Of a DNA stretch of 64,000 bases, positions 55,241 through 63,897 are shown piece after piece. Source of the DNA: Nocardioides ferulae (GTDB taxonomy: Bacteria; Actinomycetota; Actinomycetes; Propionibacteriales; Nocardioidaceae). The translations under genes were made by a program, and so were the position numbers. The notes under the pieces were generated by a model that did not search any database, was not told where the DNA came from, and saw nothing but the letters and a program-made list of their open reading frames with translations. The DNA is taken from assembly GCF_003660455.1 (NCBI RefSeq), contig NZ_QZVR01000014.1:19047-83046 (forward strand). The letters are read 5' to 3'. Each line of letters opens with the position of its first letter. The stretch's first letter is position 1.

Positions 55241-56736
55241 GAGCTTGTCAAGATTTCTGTGTAAGCGATCGGTCTCGTTGGTTGTGGGTCTTAGAGGTAG
55301 GGGTTGATGCGGTCGGGGTAGGCGATCGCGAGTTGGGCCAGGGCCTGCTTCCAGTTCGTCACGACCTGGCCCTCTACGAGGCGGCCCTTGGCCTTGCGGT
55401 CGGCGGCGGGCTTGCCGCGGTCCTTGGCGCGTTCGCGGGCCCGCTTGTCTTCGATGTTGCAGATCGCCAGCCACAGCAGTTTCACGACGGCCTCGTCGTT
55501 GGGGAAGTGTCCGCGGTTCTTGGTGACCTTGCGCAGCTGGTAGTTCAGCGACTCGATGCTGTTGGTCGTGTAGATCACCCGCCTCAGCTCGGGCGGGAAC
55601 GCCAGGAACGGGATGAACCGCTCCCAGGCTGCGTCCCAGGTCGCCACGGCGTGGGGGTACTTCTTGCCCCAGACCGAGTCCTGGAACGCCGCGAACGAGT
55701 CTCGGGCGGTCTTGTCGTTGGTGGCGGTGTAGATCGGCCTCAACGCCTTCGCCACCGCCTTGCGGTCGCTGTAGGAAACGAACCGCATCGAGGCACGGAT
55801 CAGGTGCACCACGCAGGTCTGCACGGTCGCCTGAGCCCAGGTCGCCTCGATCGCCTCGGGCAGGCCGGTGAGGCCGTCGCAGCACACGATGAGCACGTCC
55901 CTCACGCCGCGGTTGGCGAGCTCGGCGCACACCCCGGCCCAGAACTTCGCCCCTTCAGCGGTCTGGATCCAGATGCCCAGGACGTGCTTGACGCCGTCCA
56001 TGTCGACACCGACCGCGATGTGAGCGGATTTGTTGATCACGTGCGCGCCGTCGCGGACCTTGACCACGATCGCGTCGAGGTAGACCACGGGGTAGAACGC
56101 CTCGAGCGGCCGGGCTTGCCACTCCAAGATCTCCTCGGCGATCGCGTCGGTGATGTTCGAGATCGTCTCGTGCGACAGCTCGGTCCCGATCGTGGAGGAC
56201 AGGTGGTGGGCGATGTCGCGCACCGTCATCCCGCCGGCGTAGAGGCTGATGATCATGTCGTCGAGCCCGGAGAGCCGTCGGCTGCCCTTGGGGACCAGCA
56301 CCGGGGTGAACGTGCCGTCGCGGTCACGCGGGATCGCCAGATCCACCTCACCGGTCTGGGTCGCGACTGTCTTCGGCGTCGTGCCGTTGCGTGAGTTCGC
56401 TACCGCCGACGCCTCCGGTGCGCCCTTCTCATAGCCCAGGTGGCTGGTGAGCTCGGCCTGCAAACCGCGTTCGAGGGTGGCCTTGATCAGCCCGGGGATG
56501 AACCCACCATCGCCAGTCAGCTCGATCTCGCCGGAATCGATCTTCGCGAACAGCTCATCGAAAGCACCCGACGCGGCGAGCTCAGCCGCAGCCCTCGCAC
56601 CCGGCCGGTCCGCCCGTTCAGCCCGTGCCGCCGCAGCAGCCTTCTTGTAGTCCGGTCGCCCGGTCCCTTCGGTCACAGCACTCATCATCAATCCTTCGCT
56701 GGGACCGACCGCTTACACAGACCATCTGACACCCCC
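55241..56736 (-). mobile_element. Complete IS256-family insertion sequence (1496 bp)
   Basis: The element carries one transposase gene and imperfect terminal inverted repeats of about 30 bp that share TGTCA near the tip and TCTGTGTAAGCG further in. It is flanked by an 8-bp direct repeat. It sits inside a winged-helix regulator gene, whose two halves join in frame when the element is removed, which proves both the insertion and the boundaries. Confidence 0.9.
55291..56691 (-). CDS. IS256-family transposase
   Basis: A 466-residue mutator-type transposase (DDE). Conserved pieces: SHLGYEKGAPEASAVANSRN near the N-terminus, the first Asp in VVYLDAIVVKVRDGAHVINK, the second in DVLIVCCDGLTGLPEAIEAT, a CVVHLIRASMRFVSYSDRK signature, and the Glu in the NSIESLNYQLRKVTKNRGHF block. 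The gene is intact, so the copy may still be active. Confidence 0.93.
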   Translation of the reverse strand: MMMSAVTEGTGRPDYKKAAAAARAERADRPGARAAAELAASGAFDELFAKIDSGEIELTGDGGFIPGLIKATLERGLQAELTSHLGYEKGAPEASAVANSRNGTTPKTVATQTGEVDLAIPRDRDGTFTPVLVPKGSRRLSGLDDMIISLYAGGMTVRDIAHHLSSTIGTELSHETISNITDAIAEEILEWQARPLEAFYPVVYLDAIVVKVRDGAHVINKSAHIAVGVDMDGVKHVLGIWIQTAEGAKFWAGVCAELANRGVRDVLIVCCDGLTGLPEAIEATWAQATVQTCVVHLIRASMRFVSYSDRKAVAKALRPIYTATNDKTARDSFAAFQDSVWGKKYPHAVATWDAAWERFIPFLAFPPELRRVIYTTNSIESLNYQLRKVTKNRGHFPNDEAVVKLLWLAICNIEDKRARERAKDRGKPAADRKAKGRLVEGQVVTNWKQALAQLAIAYPDRINPYL

Positions 56737-56744
56737 GAGAGATG
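56737..56744. repeat. Target-site duplication, right copy (GAGAGATG)
   Basis: Right-hand copy of the 8-bp repeat that flanks the insertion sequence. Together the two copies fix both ends of the element. Confidence 0.85.
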
Positions 56745-56917
56745 AGCGCGTGAAGAAGGTCGAACTCCTTGCGGGAGAGTTCTACCTCCTCGCGACCGCG
56801 CCACACGCGTCGGCTCTCGGGGTCCAGCCGGAGGTCCTGCACCTCGATCACGACTCCATGGTAGGGCAGCCGTCGACCCGTCTGGTCGGAGAAAGCGAGA
56901 ACCGCTGGTGGCAACAC
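56737..56917 (-). pseudogene. N-terminal half of a winged-helix (OmpR-type) regulator
   Basis: The fragment codes VVIEVQDLRLDPESRRVWRG and EEVELSRKEFDLLHALISR up to the insertion. The receiver domain that normally precedes this region is not present; the sequence before VVIEVQDL has no receiver signature. The gene was therefore either a stand-alone wHTH or had lost its receiver before the IS256 insertion. The joined protein is HALISR-AGDIVTREE. Confidence 0.75.
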
Positions 56918-57077
56918 GCTGCCACCAGTCCCGTGCCCCCAGGTGTGTCGCCGCTCTTTGGCTTCTAGCGGCCAGCGGCCCGTCTGACCCTCGACAGCAT
57001 GCGGCTGGCTCGATTCCCGAAGGACCGTGGGGAGTCATCGGAAGCCTGCCCTCCGGCAGACGTCCCTACGCGGCCGG

Positions 57078-57503
57078 TCAGCCGCCAGATGTCGGGGCGG
57101 AGTCGACGTCGTCGATCCACCCCAGCCCGGCGACCGCGGTGGGGAACCCACAGGTCGTCACCGCCAGCATCGCCACCGCCCGCAACTCATCCGCGCTGGC
57201 GCCCAGTGCGAGGGCCTTGCGGGTGTTCGACCTGACGGCCCCCTCCGACTGGGCTCCCACAGCAAGGGCGAGCTTCAGTAGTCGGACAGTTCGATCGTCG
57301 AAAGGTGTCGCACTTGCCATCTCTTGCGCCAGCGTGTCCTGGGCGCTCGCCACACCCGGGTAGCGCTCTCTGAACTCCTGATAGATGCCGGGCAAGTACT
57401 CCGCATGGTCCACCAAGACGCTCGCCTCTCCTCGTTGCCACTTGTTGCGTTCTTCCTGTGCAGCCGACAGAGCCACCAGGGGGGCGTCGCCCCTCACGCG
57501 CAT
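57078..57503 (-). CDS. AhpD/carboxymuconolactone decarboxylase-like protein
   Basis: About 141 residues. The core VRLLKLALAVGAQSEGAVRSNTRKALALGASADELRAVAML is the CMD/AhpD helical fold, but the typical CxxC is replaced (the Ser/Ala region AQSEGAV), so peroxidase chemistry is doubtful. The start is uncertain. The gene ends near the insertion-split regulator and is divergent from the NrfD gene. Confidence 0.7.
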   Translation of the reverse strand: MRVRGDAPLVALSAAQEERNKWQRGEASVLVDHAEYLPGIYQEFRERYPGVASAQDTLAQEMASATPFDDRTVRLLKLALAVGAQSEGAVRSNTRKALALGASADELRAVAMLAVTTCGFPTAVAGLGWIDDVDSAPTSGG

Positions 57504-57655
57504 CCGTTCCGCAACGCAGACTACTCGGGGCCGGTGTCGAAGGGCGGGCACTTCGGAGGGCGACTCGGGACCAAGGTCCATATCGCCGGCGCCCTCCTGC
57601 GCGGACTGTGGGATGGAGTGCCGGCGAGGCCGGCCACGGCGGACCGGAGGCGGGT

Positions 57656-58600
57656 ATGGCAAAACCGACGTTGATCGAACGGGAGCGGACCTACGACCGG
57701 TTCGCACCACACCTTGTCCCACAGCCACACTGGCGGGGACCGCATGCGCTGTGGTTCTGGGCCATGGGGCTGGGGGCGGGCACCTTCATGGTGCGTCACG
57801 CGTTCTCGCTCACCGACACCGGAACCGTGCTGGGACTGTCCCTGCTCGACGTCGTGGGCCTGGTCCTGGTTGGGATCGGCGGACTGATCTTGATCCTGGA
57901 CCTGGGCAGGCCGGAACGGGTGCTAAAGGCGTTGAAACGCCCTGACCGGTCGTGGATCGCGCGGGGGGCGCTCGCTGACTTCGTCTTCCTGATCATCGGC
58001 GCGCTCTATCTGCTCCCCGGCTGGTTCGGGGCGTTGCCCTGGACGGACGAACCATTCCTGGAAGCAAACCTGACGGCTCAGGTGATGATCGCCATCTCCT
58101 TCGCCGCAGCGGCCGTGATCATAGCCTATCCCGGCATGGTGCTCTATGAGTCGATCTCGATCCGCCTGTGGCACTCGGCGCTGGTGCCGGCGCAGTTCAT
58201 CGCTCATGCGCTGACCTCTTCACTGGGGTTGACGCTGTTCGTCCTCGCCGTCAACGGACGGCTGGAGGACGTGCGGACCGAGCTCGGTGTCGGCTTCCTT
58301 GTCGGCCTGGTGGCCACGCTGGGGATCACCCACATGTACGTCCTCGATCGTGCGCACGAGCACACTCCTGCGGCTCGGGCCGGACTGCACCGCTTGCTGC
58401 GGGGTGGGATGGCCGCCCACTTCTGGACCAGCGTGCTGATTGGGTTCGGCGTGCCTGTCGTCCTCACCCTCATCGCTTTCGCCGCTACGGCAGCAGGTCC
58501 TGCCCTGCTTGCCATCGGTGGCGCCCTCAGCGTGGCCGGCAGCCTGCAGTTCCGCTATGCCCAGCTGTGCGCTGGCGTCAAGGTCAGCCCTCTCGGCTGA
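57656..58600 (+). CDS. NrfD/PsrC-type membrane anchor subunit
   Basis: A 314-residue protein with eight membrane segments, e.g. LGLSLLDVVGLVLVGIGGL, VMIAISFAAAAVIIAYPGM and LGLTLFVLAVNG. It is the quinone-side membrane subunit of molybdopterin oxidoreductases. It heads a three-gene operon with the catalytic and iron-sulfur subunits, and begins with a cytoplasmic MAKPTLIERERTYDRF. Confidence 0.85.
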   Translation: MAKPTLIERERTYDRFAPHLVPQPHWRGPHALWFWAMGLGAGTFMVRHAFSLTDTGTVLGLSLLDVVGLVLVGIGGLILILDLGRPERVLKALKRPDRSWIARGALADFVFLIIGALYLLPGWFGALPWTDEPFLEANLTAQVMIAISFAAAAVIIAYPGMVLYESISIRLWHSALVPAQFIAHALTSSLGLTLFVLAVNGRLEDVRTELGVGFLVGLVATLGITHMYVLDRAHEHTPAARAGLHRLLRGGMAAHFWTSVLIGFGVPVVLTLIAFAATAAGPALLAIGGALSVAGSLQFRYAQLCAGVKVSPLG

Positions 58601-58642
58601 ACCGGCATCCCTCGATCCCCCCACAACATCGGAGTTGTTCCC

Positions 58643-61150
58643 ATGGCACTGACAGCACCTCTGCCGCTGTTGCCCGCAGAAGGCGAGCAGGTCTTCGCCT
58701 CCGCGTGCACCCCCAACTGCTGGATGAACTGCCGCCTCTACGCGCACGTGCGAGACGGCAAGCTCGTCGAGACCACCGCGGCACCGTTCCCCGACTCCCG
58801 CTACAACCGTATTTGCCTGCGCGGGCTGAGCCACCCGCAGCGGGTATACGGCACCGACCGCATCACGACGCCGCTGCGCCGGGCCGGGAAGCGTGGGGAG
58901 AACCTGTGGGAGGAGATCTCTTGGGAGGAGGCGCTCGACGAGATCGCGGCCAAGCTCACCGGCGTGCGCGAGCGCTATGGTGACAAGGCGGTCTGCTTCG
59001 CGCCGCTGTCCGGGAGTTATGCACTCATCAACGGGGCGCTTGCCGGTGCGGCGCACCGCATGGCCAACGTGCTGGGGGCGACCCTCGCGGCCGACTCGAT
59101 CGACCTCGGCCTAGCCACCGGCGAGACTCAGGTGGCGGCCAACCTGGCCAGCGGCATGGCCGCCTGGATGCTAGCCCATCAGCCCGAGGACATCGCCAAT
59201 GCCCGGACCATCATCGCGTGGGGCACCAACGTCACCGAGTCCCAGGTGCACAACTGGCACTTCTTCGCCGACGCCCTCGACAACGGTGCCAAGCTCATCG
59301 TGATCGATCCACGGTTCTCCGAGGCAGCCAGCAAGGCCCACATCTGGGTGCGGCCTCGACCGGGGTCGGACAGCGCCCTGGCCATGTCGATGGTCAACAC
59401 CGTCATCGAGGAACGGCTCTACGATGAGACCTACCTGCGCGCGCACACGGTGGCGACCTACCTGGTGCGTGAGGACAACGGGCTGTTCCTGCGGGCCAGC
59501 GACTTGGACCCGACCGCGGAACCCGTTGTGCTCGCCCTTGACCCGAGCACCGGTGTGCCCGTCCCGGCCGACCCCAACACGGCGACGACGGCGATCTTCG
59601 GCACCTACCAGGTACAGACGCCCCAGGGGGCGGTCACGGTTCGGCCCGCCTTCCAGCTCCTTGCCGACGCCGCAGCCGAGCACAGCCCGGAGGCGATGTG
59701 GGACGTCACCGACGTCGAGCCCGCGCTTGTGCGTGAGGTCGCCCGCCGCTACGCCACCGCCGGGCCGTCGTTCATCTACTCCGGCATGGGTATCGACCGC
59801 TGGGACAACGCCGACCTAGTCGGCCGCGGCATCGCCACGCTGGGTGTCATCAGCGGGCAGATCGGCAAGCCGGGGGCCACACCGTTCGGCTCGCTGATGG
59901 GCGGAACCGCGATTAGCATCATCTTCACCCCCGGGGTGCTCGATGAGTGGACCATGCCGACCGGCAACCACACGGCCAAGCTCAACTACCTGTTGCTCTA
60001 CGACGCCGTCGCCAAGGGGGTAACCCAGCAGTGGGTCCCCGCCGACCCCAGCAACCCCTTCGCCGGGCCACGGTCGAGCACACCTGAACCGGTGGACTGG
60101 CCCGTCAAGGCGCTCATTTTCAACTGCTCGAACTTCGTGAGCAACTTCCCCAACCAGAACCGCATCCGAAACGAGATGCTCTCGGAGGAGAACGTCGAGC
60201 TGGTCGTCAGCATGGAGATGGTCATGAACGACACGGCGCGGATGGCCGACATCGTGCTGCCGGTGACGAGCTGGTTCGAGAACGACGACCTCTGCGCAGG
60301 CATGCACCCCTTCCTCATGCGTCAGCAGAAGGCCATCGCCAACGTCGGACAGGCCCGCTCGGACTACGAGATCTTCGGCGCGCTGGCCCAGCGGCTCGGC
60401 GTCGGTCAATACTTCTCCGAGAGCCCGACGGTGTGGATCGACCGGATCGTCGACAACATTGCCACGGCTCTGCAGCGGCCCGAGGTCGCCGAAGAGTTCC
60501 GCCGCGACGGCGTCGCCCGGCTCTTTGACTCTGGCTACATCCCGTTGAGCGACGGCGGGTTCATGACTCCCTCGGGGAAGGCGGAGTTCTACGCCGAGGG
60601 AGTCATCGTCAACTACCCCGAGTCCATGCCCTCATTGCGGATCCCGGTGACCCACGGCGTCGACCCGCTGCCGCACTTCGAGCCGCCTTTCGAAGCGTGG
60701 CGGGACAACCCGAAGTTCGCCAAGTACCCGTTGGTGCTCAATCAGCGACACTCTCGGTTCCGGGTACACAGCACCTACTACGAGGTGCCCGTCCTGCGCG
60801 AGATGGACCCCGAGCCGTTGGTCGAGCTCAACGATCGCGAGATGGCCGCCCGGGGCCTGGTCGACGGCGACGTGGTCAAGGTGTTCAACGACCGGGGCGA
60901 GGCTTACCTCAAGGTGCGCACCAACAACGCGTTCCCCGACTCCACGTGCAACATCAACAAGGGCTGGCAACGTCACCAATTCCTCGCCGGCGGTTACCAG
61001 GAGCTGACCCACGAACAGGCCAACGTCCGCCACTACAGCTGCTCGTTCTTCGATGTCCTGGTCGAGGCGGTCAAGGCCGACGCGGCCGCCATCCCGGTCA
61101 TGCCAGAAGCCCAGCGGCGCGGCGCCCCGACCCTCGTGAAGGAGAAGTGA
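58643..61150 (+). CDS. Molybdopterin oxidoreductase, DMSO-reductase family catalytic subunit
   Basis: An 835-residue enzyme with a Mo-bis-MGD cofactor and an N-terminal [4Fe-4S] cluster bound by C22-x3-C26-x3-C30-x27-C58 (CTPNCWMNC... RICLRG). Other blocks: LSWEEALDEIAAKLTGVRE-like ISWEEALDEIAAKL, TIIAWGTNVTESQVHNWHF, and near the C-terminus VKVFNDRGEAYLKV with CNINKGW. The cysteine spacing matches DmsA/PsrA-like enzymes. There is no Tat (RR) signal, so the protein should be cytoplasmic unless it is carried by a partner. Substrate is unknown. It lies between the membrane anchor and the ferredoxin gene. Confidence 0.88.
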   Translation: MALTAPLPLLPAEGEQVFASACTPNCWMNCRLYAHVRDGKLVETTAAPFPDSRYNRICLRGLSHPQRVYGTDRITTPLRRAGKRGENLWEEISWEEALDEIAAKLTGVRERYGDKAVCFAPLSGSYALINGALAGAAHRMANVLGATLAADSIDLGLATGETQVAANLASGMAAWMLAHQPEDIANARTIIAWGTNVTESQVHNWHFFADALDNGAKLIVIDPRFSEAASKAHIWVRPRPGSDSALAMSMVNTVIEERLYDETYLRAHTVATYLVREDNGLFLRASDLDPTAEPVVLALDPSTGVPVPADPNTATTAIFGTYQVQTPQGAVTVRPAFQLLADAAAEHSPEAMWDVTDVEPALVREVARRYATAGPSFIYSGMGIDRWDNADLVGRGIATLGVISGQIGKPGATPFGSLMGGTAISIIFTPGVLDEWTMPTGNHTAKLNYLLLYDAVAKGVTQQWVPADPSNPFAGPRSSTPEPVDWPVKALIFNCSNFVSNFPNQNRIRNEMLSEENVELVVSMEMVMNDTARMADIVLPVTSWFENDDLCAGMHPFLMRQQKAIANVGQARSDYEIFGALAQRLGVGQYFSESPTVWIDRIVDNIATALQRPEVAEEFRRDGVARLFDSGYIPLSDGGFMTPSGKAEFYAEGVIVNYPESMPSLRIPVTHGVDPLPHFEPPFEAWRDNPKFAKYPLVLNQRHSRFRVHSTYYEVPVLREMDPEPLVELNDREMAARGLVDGDVVKVFNDRGEAYLKVRTNNAFPDSTCNINKGWQRHQFLAGGYQELTHEQANVRHYSCSFFDVLVEAVKADAAAIPVMPEAQRRGAPTLVKEK

Positions 61151-61152
61151 CG

Positions 61153-61881
61153 ATGTCCAAGGCGAAGACCCAGAATGGGGCACGGCCCCGCCGGTGGGGC
61201 ATGGTGATCGACCTCAACCGCTGCATCGGATGCCAGACGTGTTCGGTGGCCTGCAAGATAAAGAACAACCTCCCCGAAGGGACCTGGTGGAACCGGGTGC
61301 TCACGGTCGAGGGAGACGAGATCGACCAGGTCGGAGGCACCGTCGAGCACCCCACCCTGTCGTTCCTGCCCATGGCATGTCAGCACTGTGAGGACCCGGC
61401 GTGCCTGCCGGTGTGTCCTACCGGCGCTACCTACAAGCGCGAAGACGGCATTGTCGCGATCCACACTGAGGACTGCATCGGTTGCCGCTCGTGCATCCAA
61501 GCCTGTCCCTACGGGGTTCGTGTCTTCAACGAGAAGCCGGCCAAACGCCCCACCGACCATGCGCTCGGCTCCTCGGCGGTCACCTCGGGAGTGCGCGGCA
61601 CAGTCGAGAAGTGTGACTTCTGCATGGACCGCATCGACGCCGGCGCCCTTCCGATGTGCATCGAGACGTGCCCTGCGCGGGCACGCTTCGTCGGTGATCT
61701 CAACGACCCCGACTCGGAGGTCTCCCGGCTCATCCGCGAGCAGGGCGCCCAACAGCTGCAGCCGGAGATGGGCACCAACCCCAGCGTCTACTACATCCCC
61801 GTCCAGCGGCGCAACGTGCACCGGACAGGGCTCGACTCGATCGCCGTCGAGCCCAGCACGGTGGCTGTGGGGCCCTCCTAG
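61153..61881 (+). CDS. Four-cluster [4Fe-4S] electron-transfer subunit
   Basis: A 242-residue ferredoxin-like subunit with four Cys motifs: CIGCQTCSVAC, CQHCEDPACLPVCPTGA, CIGCRSCIQACPYG and CDFCMDRIDAGALPMCIETC. Together they bind four clusters and wire the catalytic subunit to the membrane anchor (DmsB/PsrB-type). It begins 2 bp after the stop of the catalytic-subunit gene. Confidence 0.9.
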   Translation: MSKAKTQNGARPRRWGMVIDLNRCIGCQTCSVACKIKNNLPEGTWWNRVLTVEGDEIDQVGGTVEHPTLSFLPMACQHCEDPACLPVCPTGATYKREDGIVAIHTEDCIGCRSCIQACPYGVRVFNEKPAKRPTDHALGSSAVTSGVRGTVEKCDFCMDRIDAGALPMCIETCPARARFVGDLNDPDSEVSRLIREQGAQQLQPEMGTNPSVYYIPVQRRNVHRTGLDSIAVEPSTVAVGPS

Positions 61882-62023
61882 TGCCGCACCGCCGGGGGGG
61901 CAGCTACGGAGTTCTCAGGCGTAAGTCACCTGCCTGTCTGGGGTCGGCGGCAGGTTCGATACGGCAAGGGCCGGGCGTCCACGCCGTCAGGACCGTTCCC
62001 GCCCCTCATCGCTCCGTCCTCCC

Positions 62024-62521
62024 GTGAAGGGGGACACCGTTCGGCCGATCCAGGCGGGACACGACGACGCCGCCGACCGGAGGACGGTCGCCGAGGCGCT
62101 CGTCCGCCGGCCATGGACAATGCCCGCGGAGGTGACAGTCGGCGGGGCGCGGGCCGCTTTCGCCGACGAGCATGTTCACATGCTCCTCCTCACCCGAGGG
62201 CCCAGTCTGCTGGGCACGCTGGTGCGCGAGGACCTCGAGGCGGACGTTGACGACGGCGCGCTGGCGCTGCCGCTTGCGACCCTGACCAACCGCACCGTCG
62301 CCCCAGACGTCCCGCTTGAGGACGTGCGCCGGTGGCTGGTAGCCAGAGGCGAGCGGCGGCTCGCTGTCGTAGAGGAGGACCGGACGCTGCTGGGCTTGTT
62401 GTGCCTCAAGCGTCGGCAGACCGGCTTCTGTTCCGACGGGGACGTGGCCGCCAGGGCCGCTGAACGGCATGCGACCGGCACTCTGTCGCGTGCCGCGCTC
62501 CCTCAGGACGCCCTCGCCTGA
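62024..62521 (+). CDS. CBS-domain-like hypothetical protein
   Basis: A 165-residue protein. Two similar halves, VAEALVRRPWTMPAEVTVGG to LLGTLVREDLE and RTVAPDVPLEDVRRWLVARG to RRLAVVEEDRTLLGLLCLKR, resemble a tandem CBS pair that binds adenosyl ligands. GTG start. It lies 143 bp after the oxidoreductase operon; a link to it is unproven. Confidence 0.6.
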   Translation: MKGDTVRPIQAGHDDAADRRTVAEALVRRPWTMPAEVTVGGARAAFADEHVHMLLLTRGPSLLGTLVREDLEADVDDGALALPLATLTNRTVAPDVPLEDVRRWLVARGERRLAVVEEDRTLLGLLCLKRRQTGFCSDGDVAARAAERHATGTLSRAALPQDALA

Positions 62522-62564
62522 ACGTGCTCATCGCCGGCGAACAGCCGGCGGGTGGTTGGTCCAC

Positions 62565-62817
62565 TCACCAGGTCGCGGAGAGGCCGCCGTCGACCACGAG
62601 GGTCTGTCCGGTCATGAACGCCGACCCGGGACCCGACAGGAAGACGGCGGCGGCCGTCATATCGGCCGGGACCCCCCAACGTCGGACAGGGGTACGCCGC
62701 ACGACGCGCTGCTGGAACCGCTCGTCGGAGTGCAGGTCGCTGACCAGGTCGGTTTCCACCCAACCCGGGCACAAGGTGTTGACGGTGACCCCGCTGCGAC
62801 CGAGCTCAGCCGCCAGT
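62565..62817 (-). pseudogene. C-terminal fragment of an SDR-family oxidoreductase
   Basis: On the minus strand, LAAELGRSGVTVNTLCPGWV, then PADMTAAAVFLSGPGSAFMT and QTLVVDGGLSATW: this is the last third of a short-chain dehydrogenase (VNxLxPGxxxT, then DGG near the end). The coenzyme and catalytic Tyr/Lys regions are missing. The break at about 62818 joins directly to a fragment of another gene on the other strand. Confidence 0.75.
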
Positions 62818-63106
62818 GAGCTCGAACGCGGGATTCGATCTCATTCTCGGCGCCCCGGGTGCGTGGTCGAGCCCGCGGCTGCCGGACGTGCCCACACTCG
62901 CCGCGCAGTACGAAGCCGCAGGCGGCGTCACCATCGCCCACTGGGACTTCCACATGGCGCTGGCGTACTACAAGATCGCCGTCGTCTCCGCGGGCATCGA
63001 CCACCGGTTGCGTGCCGCGGGCGACCCTGGCCAGGCTCACGACTCGCCGGGGGACGCGGTGGAACGGTACCTGGAGCTTGCCCGCCGAGCACTCGGGCGC
63101 CCGTGA
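62818..63106 (+). pseudogene. C-terminal fragment of a phosphotransferase (APH-like) family gene
   Basis: Codes LPDVPTLAAQYEAAGGVTIA and HWDFHMALAYYKIAVVSAGI, the C-terminal end of the aminoglycoside-phosphotransferase-like proteins often found beside acyl-CoA dehydrogenases in actinobacteria. The kinase core is absent, and the frame starts at the junction with the SDR fragment. Probably inactive. Confidence 0.65.
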
Positions 63107-63227
63107 GCATCGACATACCGGCGCGCGACCTGACGCTGTTCGCGCCAGCCAGGCTCAGCGTTGCGCGGTCTGAGCCGTCGCTTGACGAGCTCCGTCCCCG
63201 TCACCTCAACGTTAGAGATGGTTTCAC

Positions 63228-63525
63228 ATGAACAAGTCCACCACCATGGAACGGGTGGCGATCGTGACCGGTGCGGACATCGCCCGCCGACTGGCCTCCG
63301 ACGGACTCGCTGTCGCGGTGGCCGACCGCGACGAGCCGGCGTGTCAGGCCGTGGTCGAGGAGATCGAGGCGGCAGGCGGTCGGGGCCTGGCGGTCCGCGT
63401 CGACGTCAGCGACGAGCAGGCCGTCCAGGACGGCGTCGAGCAGATCGTCACGCAGTTGGGGGAGCCGACGGTCCTGGTGAACAACGCCGGGATCATCCGA
63501 GACAACCTGCTCTTCCGCATGACCG
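63228..63525 (+). pseudogene. N-terminal part of an SDR gene, cut by an IS3 element
   Basis: Begins MNKSTTMERVAIVTGADIARRL and continues EEIEAAGGRGLAVRVDVSDE and PTVLVNNAGIIRDNLLFRMT, a FabG-like short-chain dehydrogenase. Two defects: the coenzyme motif between VTG and DIARRL (normally TGxxxGxG) is missing, an in-frame loss of five or six codons; and the frame ends where the IS3 end begins. Confidence 0.8.
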
Positions 63526-63576
63526 TGAATCGCCCCGGGTCTGGTGGAGGCTCTCAATCCATGGAGGATGAGAGTC

Positions 63577-63897
63577 ATGGCAGCACCCAGGAAGTACCCC
63601 GACGAGCTGCGTGAGCGTGCCACCCGGATGGCCGTGGAGCTCCGGGCGGACCCGGCGACGAAGCAGGGCGCGATCGCGCGGGTGGCCGAGCAGCTCGGCA
63701 TGCACCCGGAGACGCTGCGCAACTGGGTCCGCCAAGCCGAGGTCGACGGAGGTGTCCGTCCGGGCACCACGACCGCCGAGGCGGAGCGGATCGCCAAGCT
63801 CGAGCAGGAGAACCGCGAGCTGCGGCGAGCAAATCACATTTTGCGCACCTCGGCGGCTTTCTTCGCGGCGGAGCTCGACCGCCCCACCAGCAGGTAG
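63577..63897 (+). CDS. IS3 transposase orfA (HTH protein)
   Basis: A 106-residue protein starting MAAPRKYPDELRERATRMAV: a helix-turn-helix (IARVAEQLGMHPETLRNWVR) then a leucine zipper (AERIAKLEQENRELRRANHI). It regulates and supports the orfB recombinase. orfB begins in the -1 frame at its stop (TAGTG), the usual frameshift arrangement of IS3 elements. An upstream GTG at 63544 would add 11 residues. Confidence 0.88.
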   Translation: MAAPRKYPDELRERATRMAVELRADPATKQGAIARVAEQLGMHPETLRNWVRQAEVDGGVRPGTTTAEAERIAKLEQENRELRRANHILRTSAAFFAAELDRPTSR

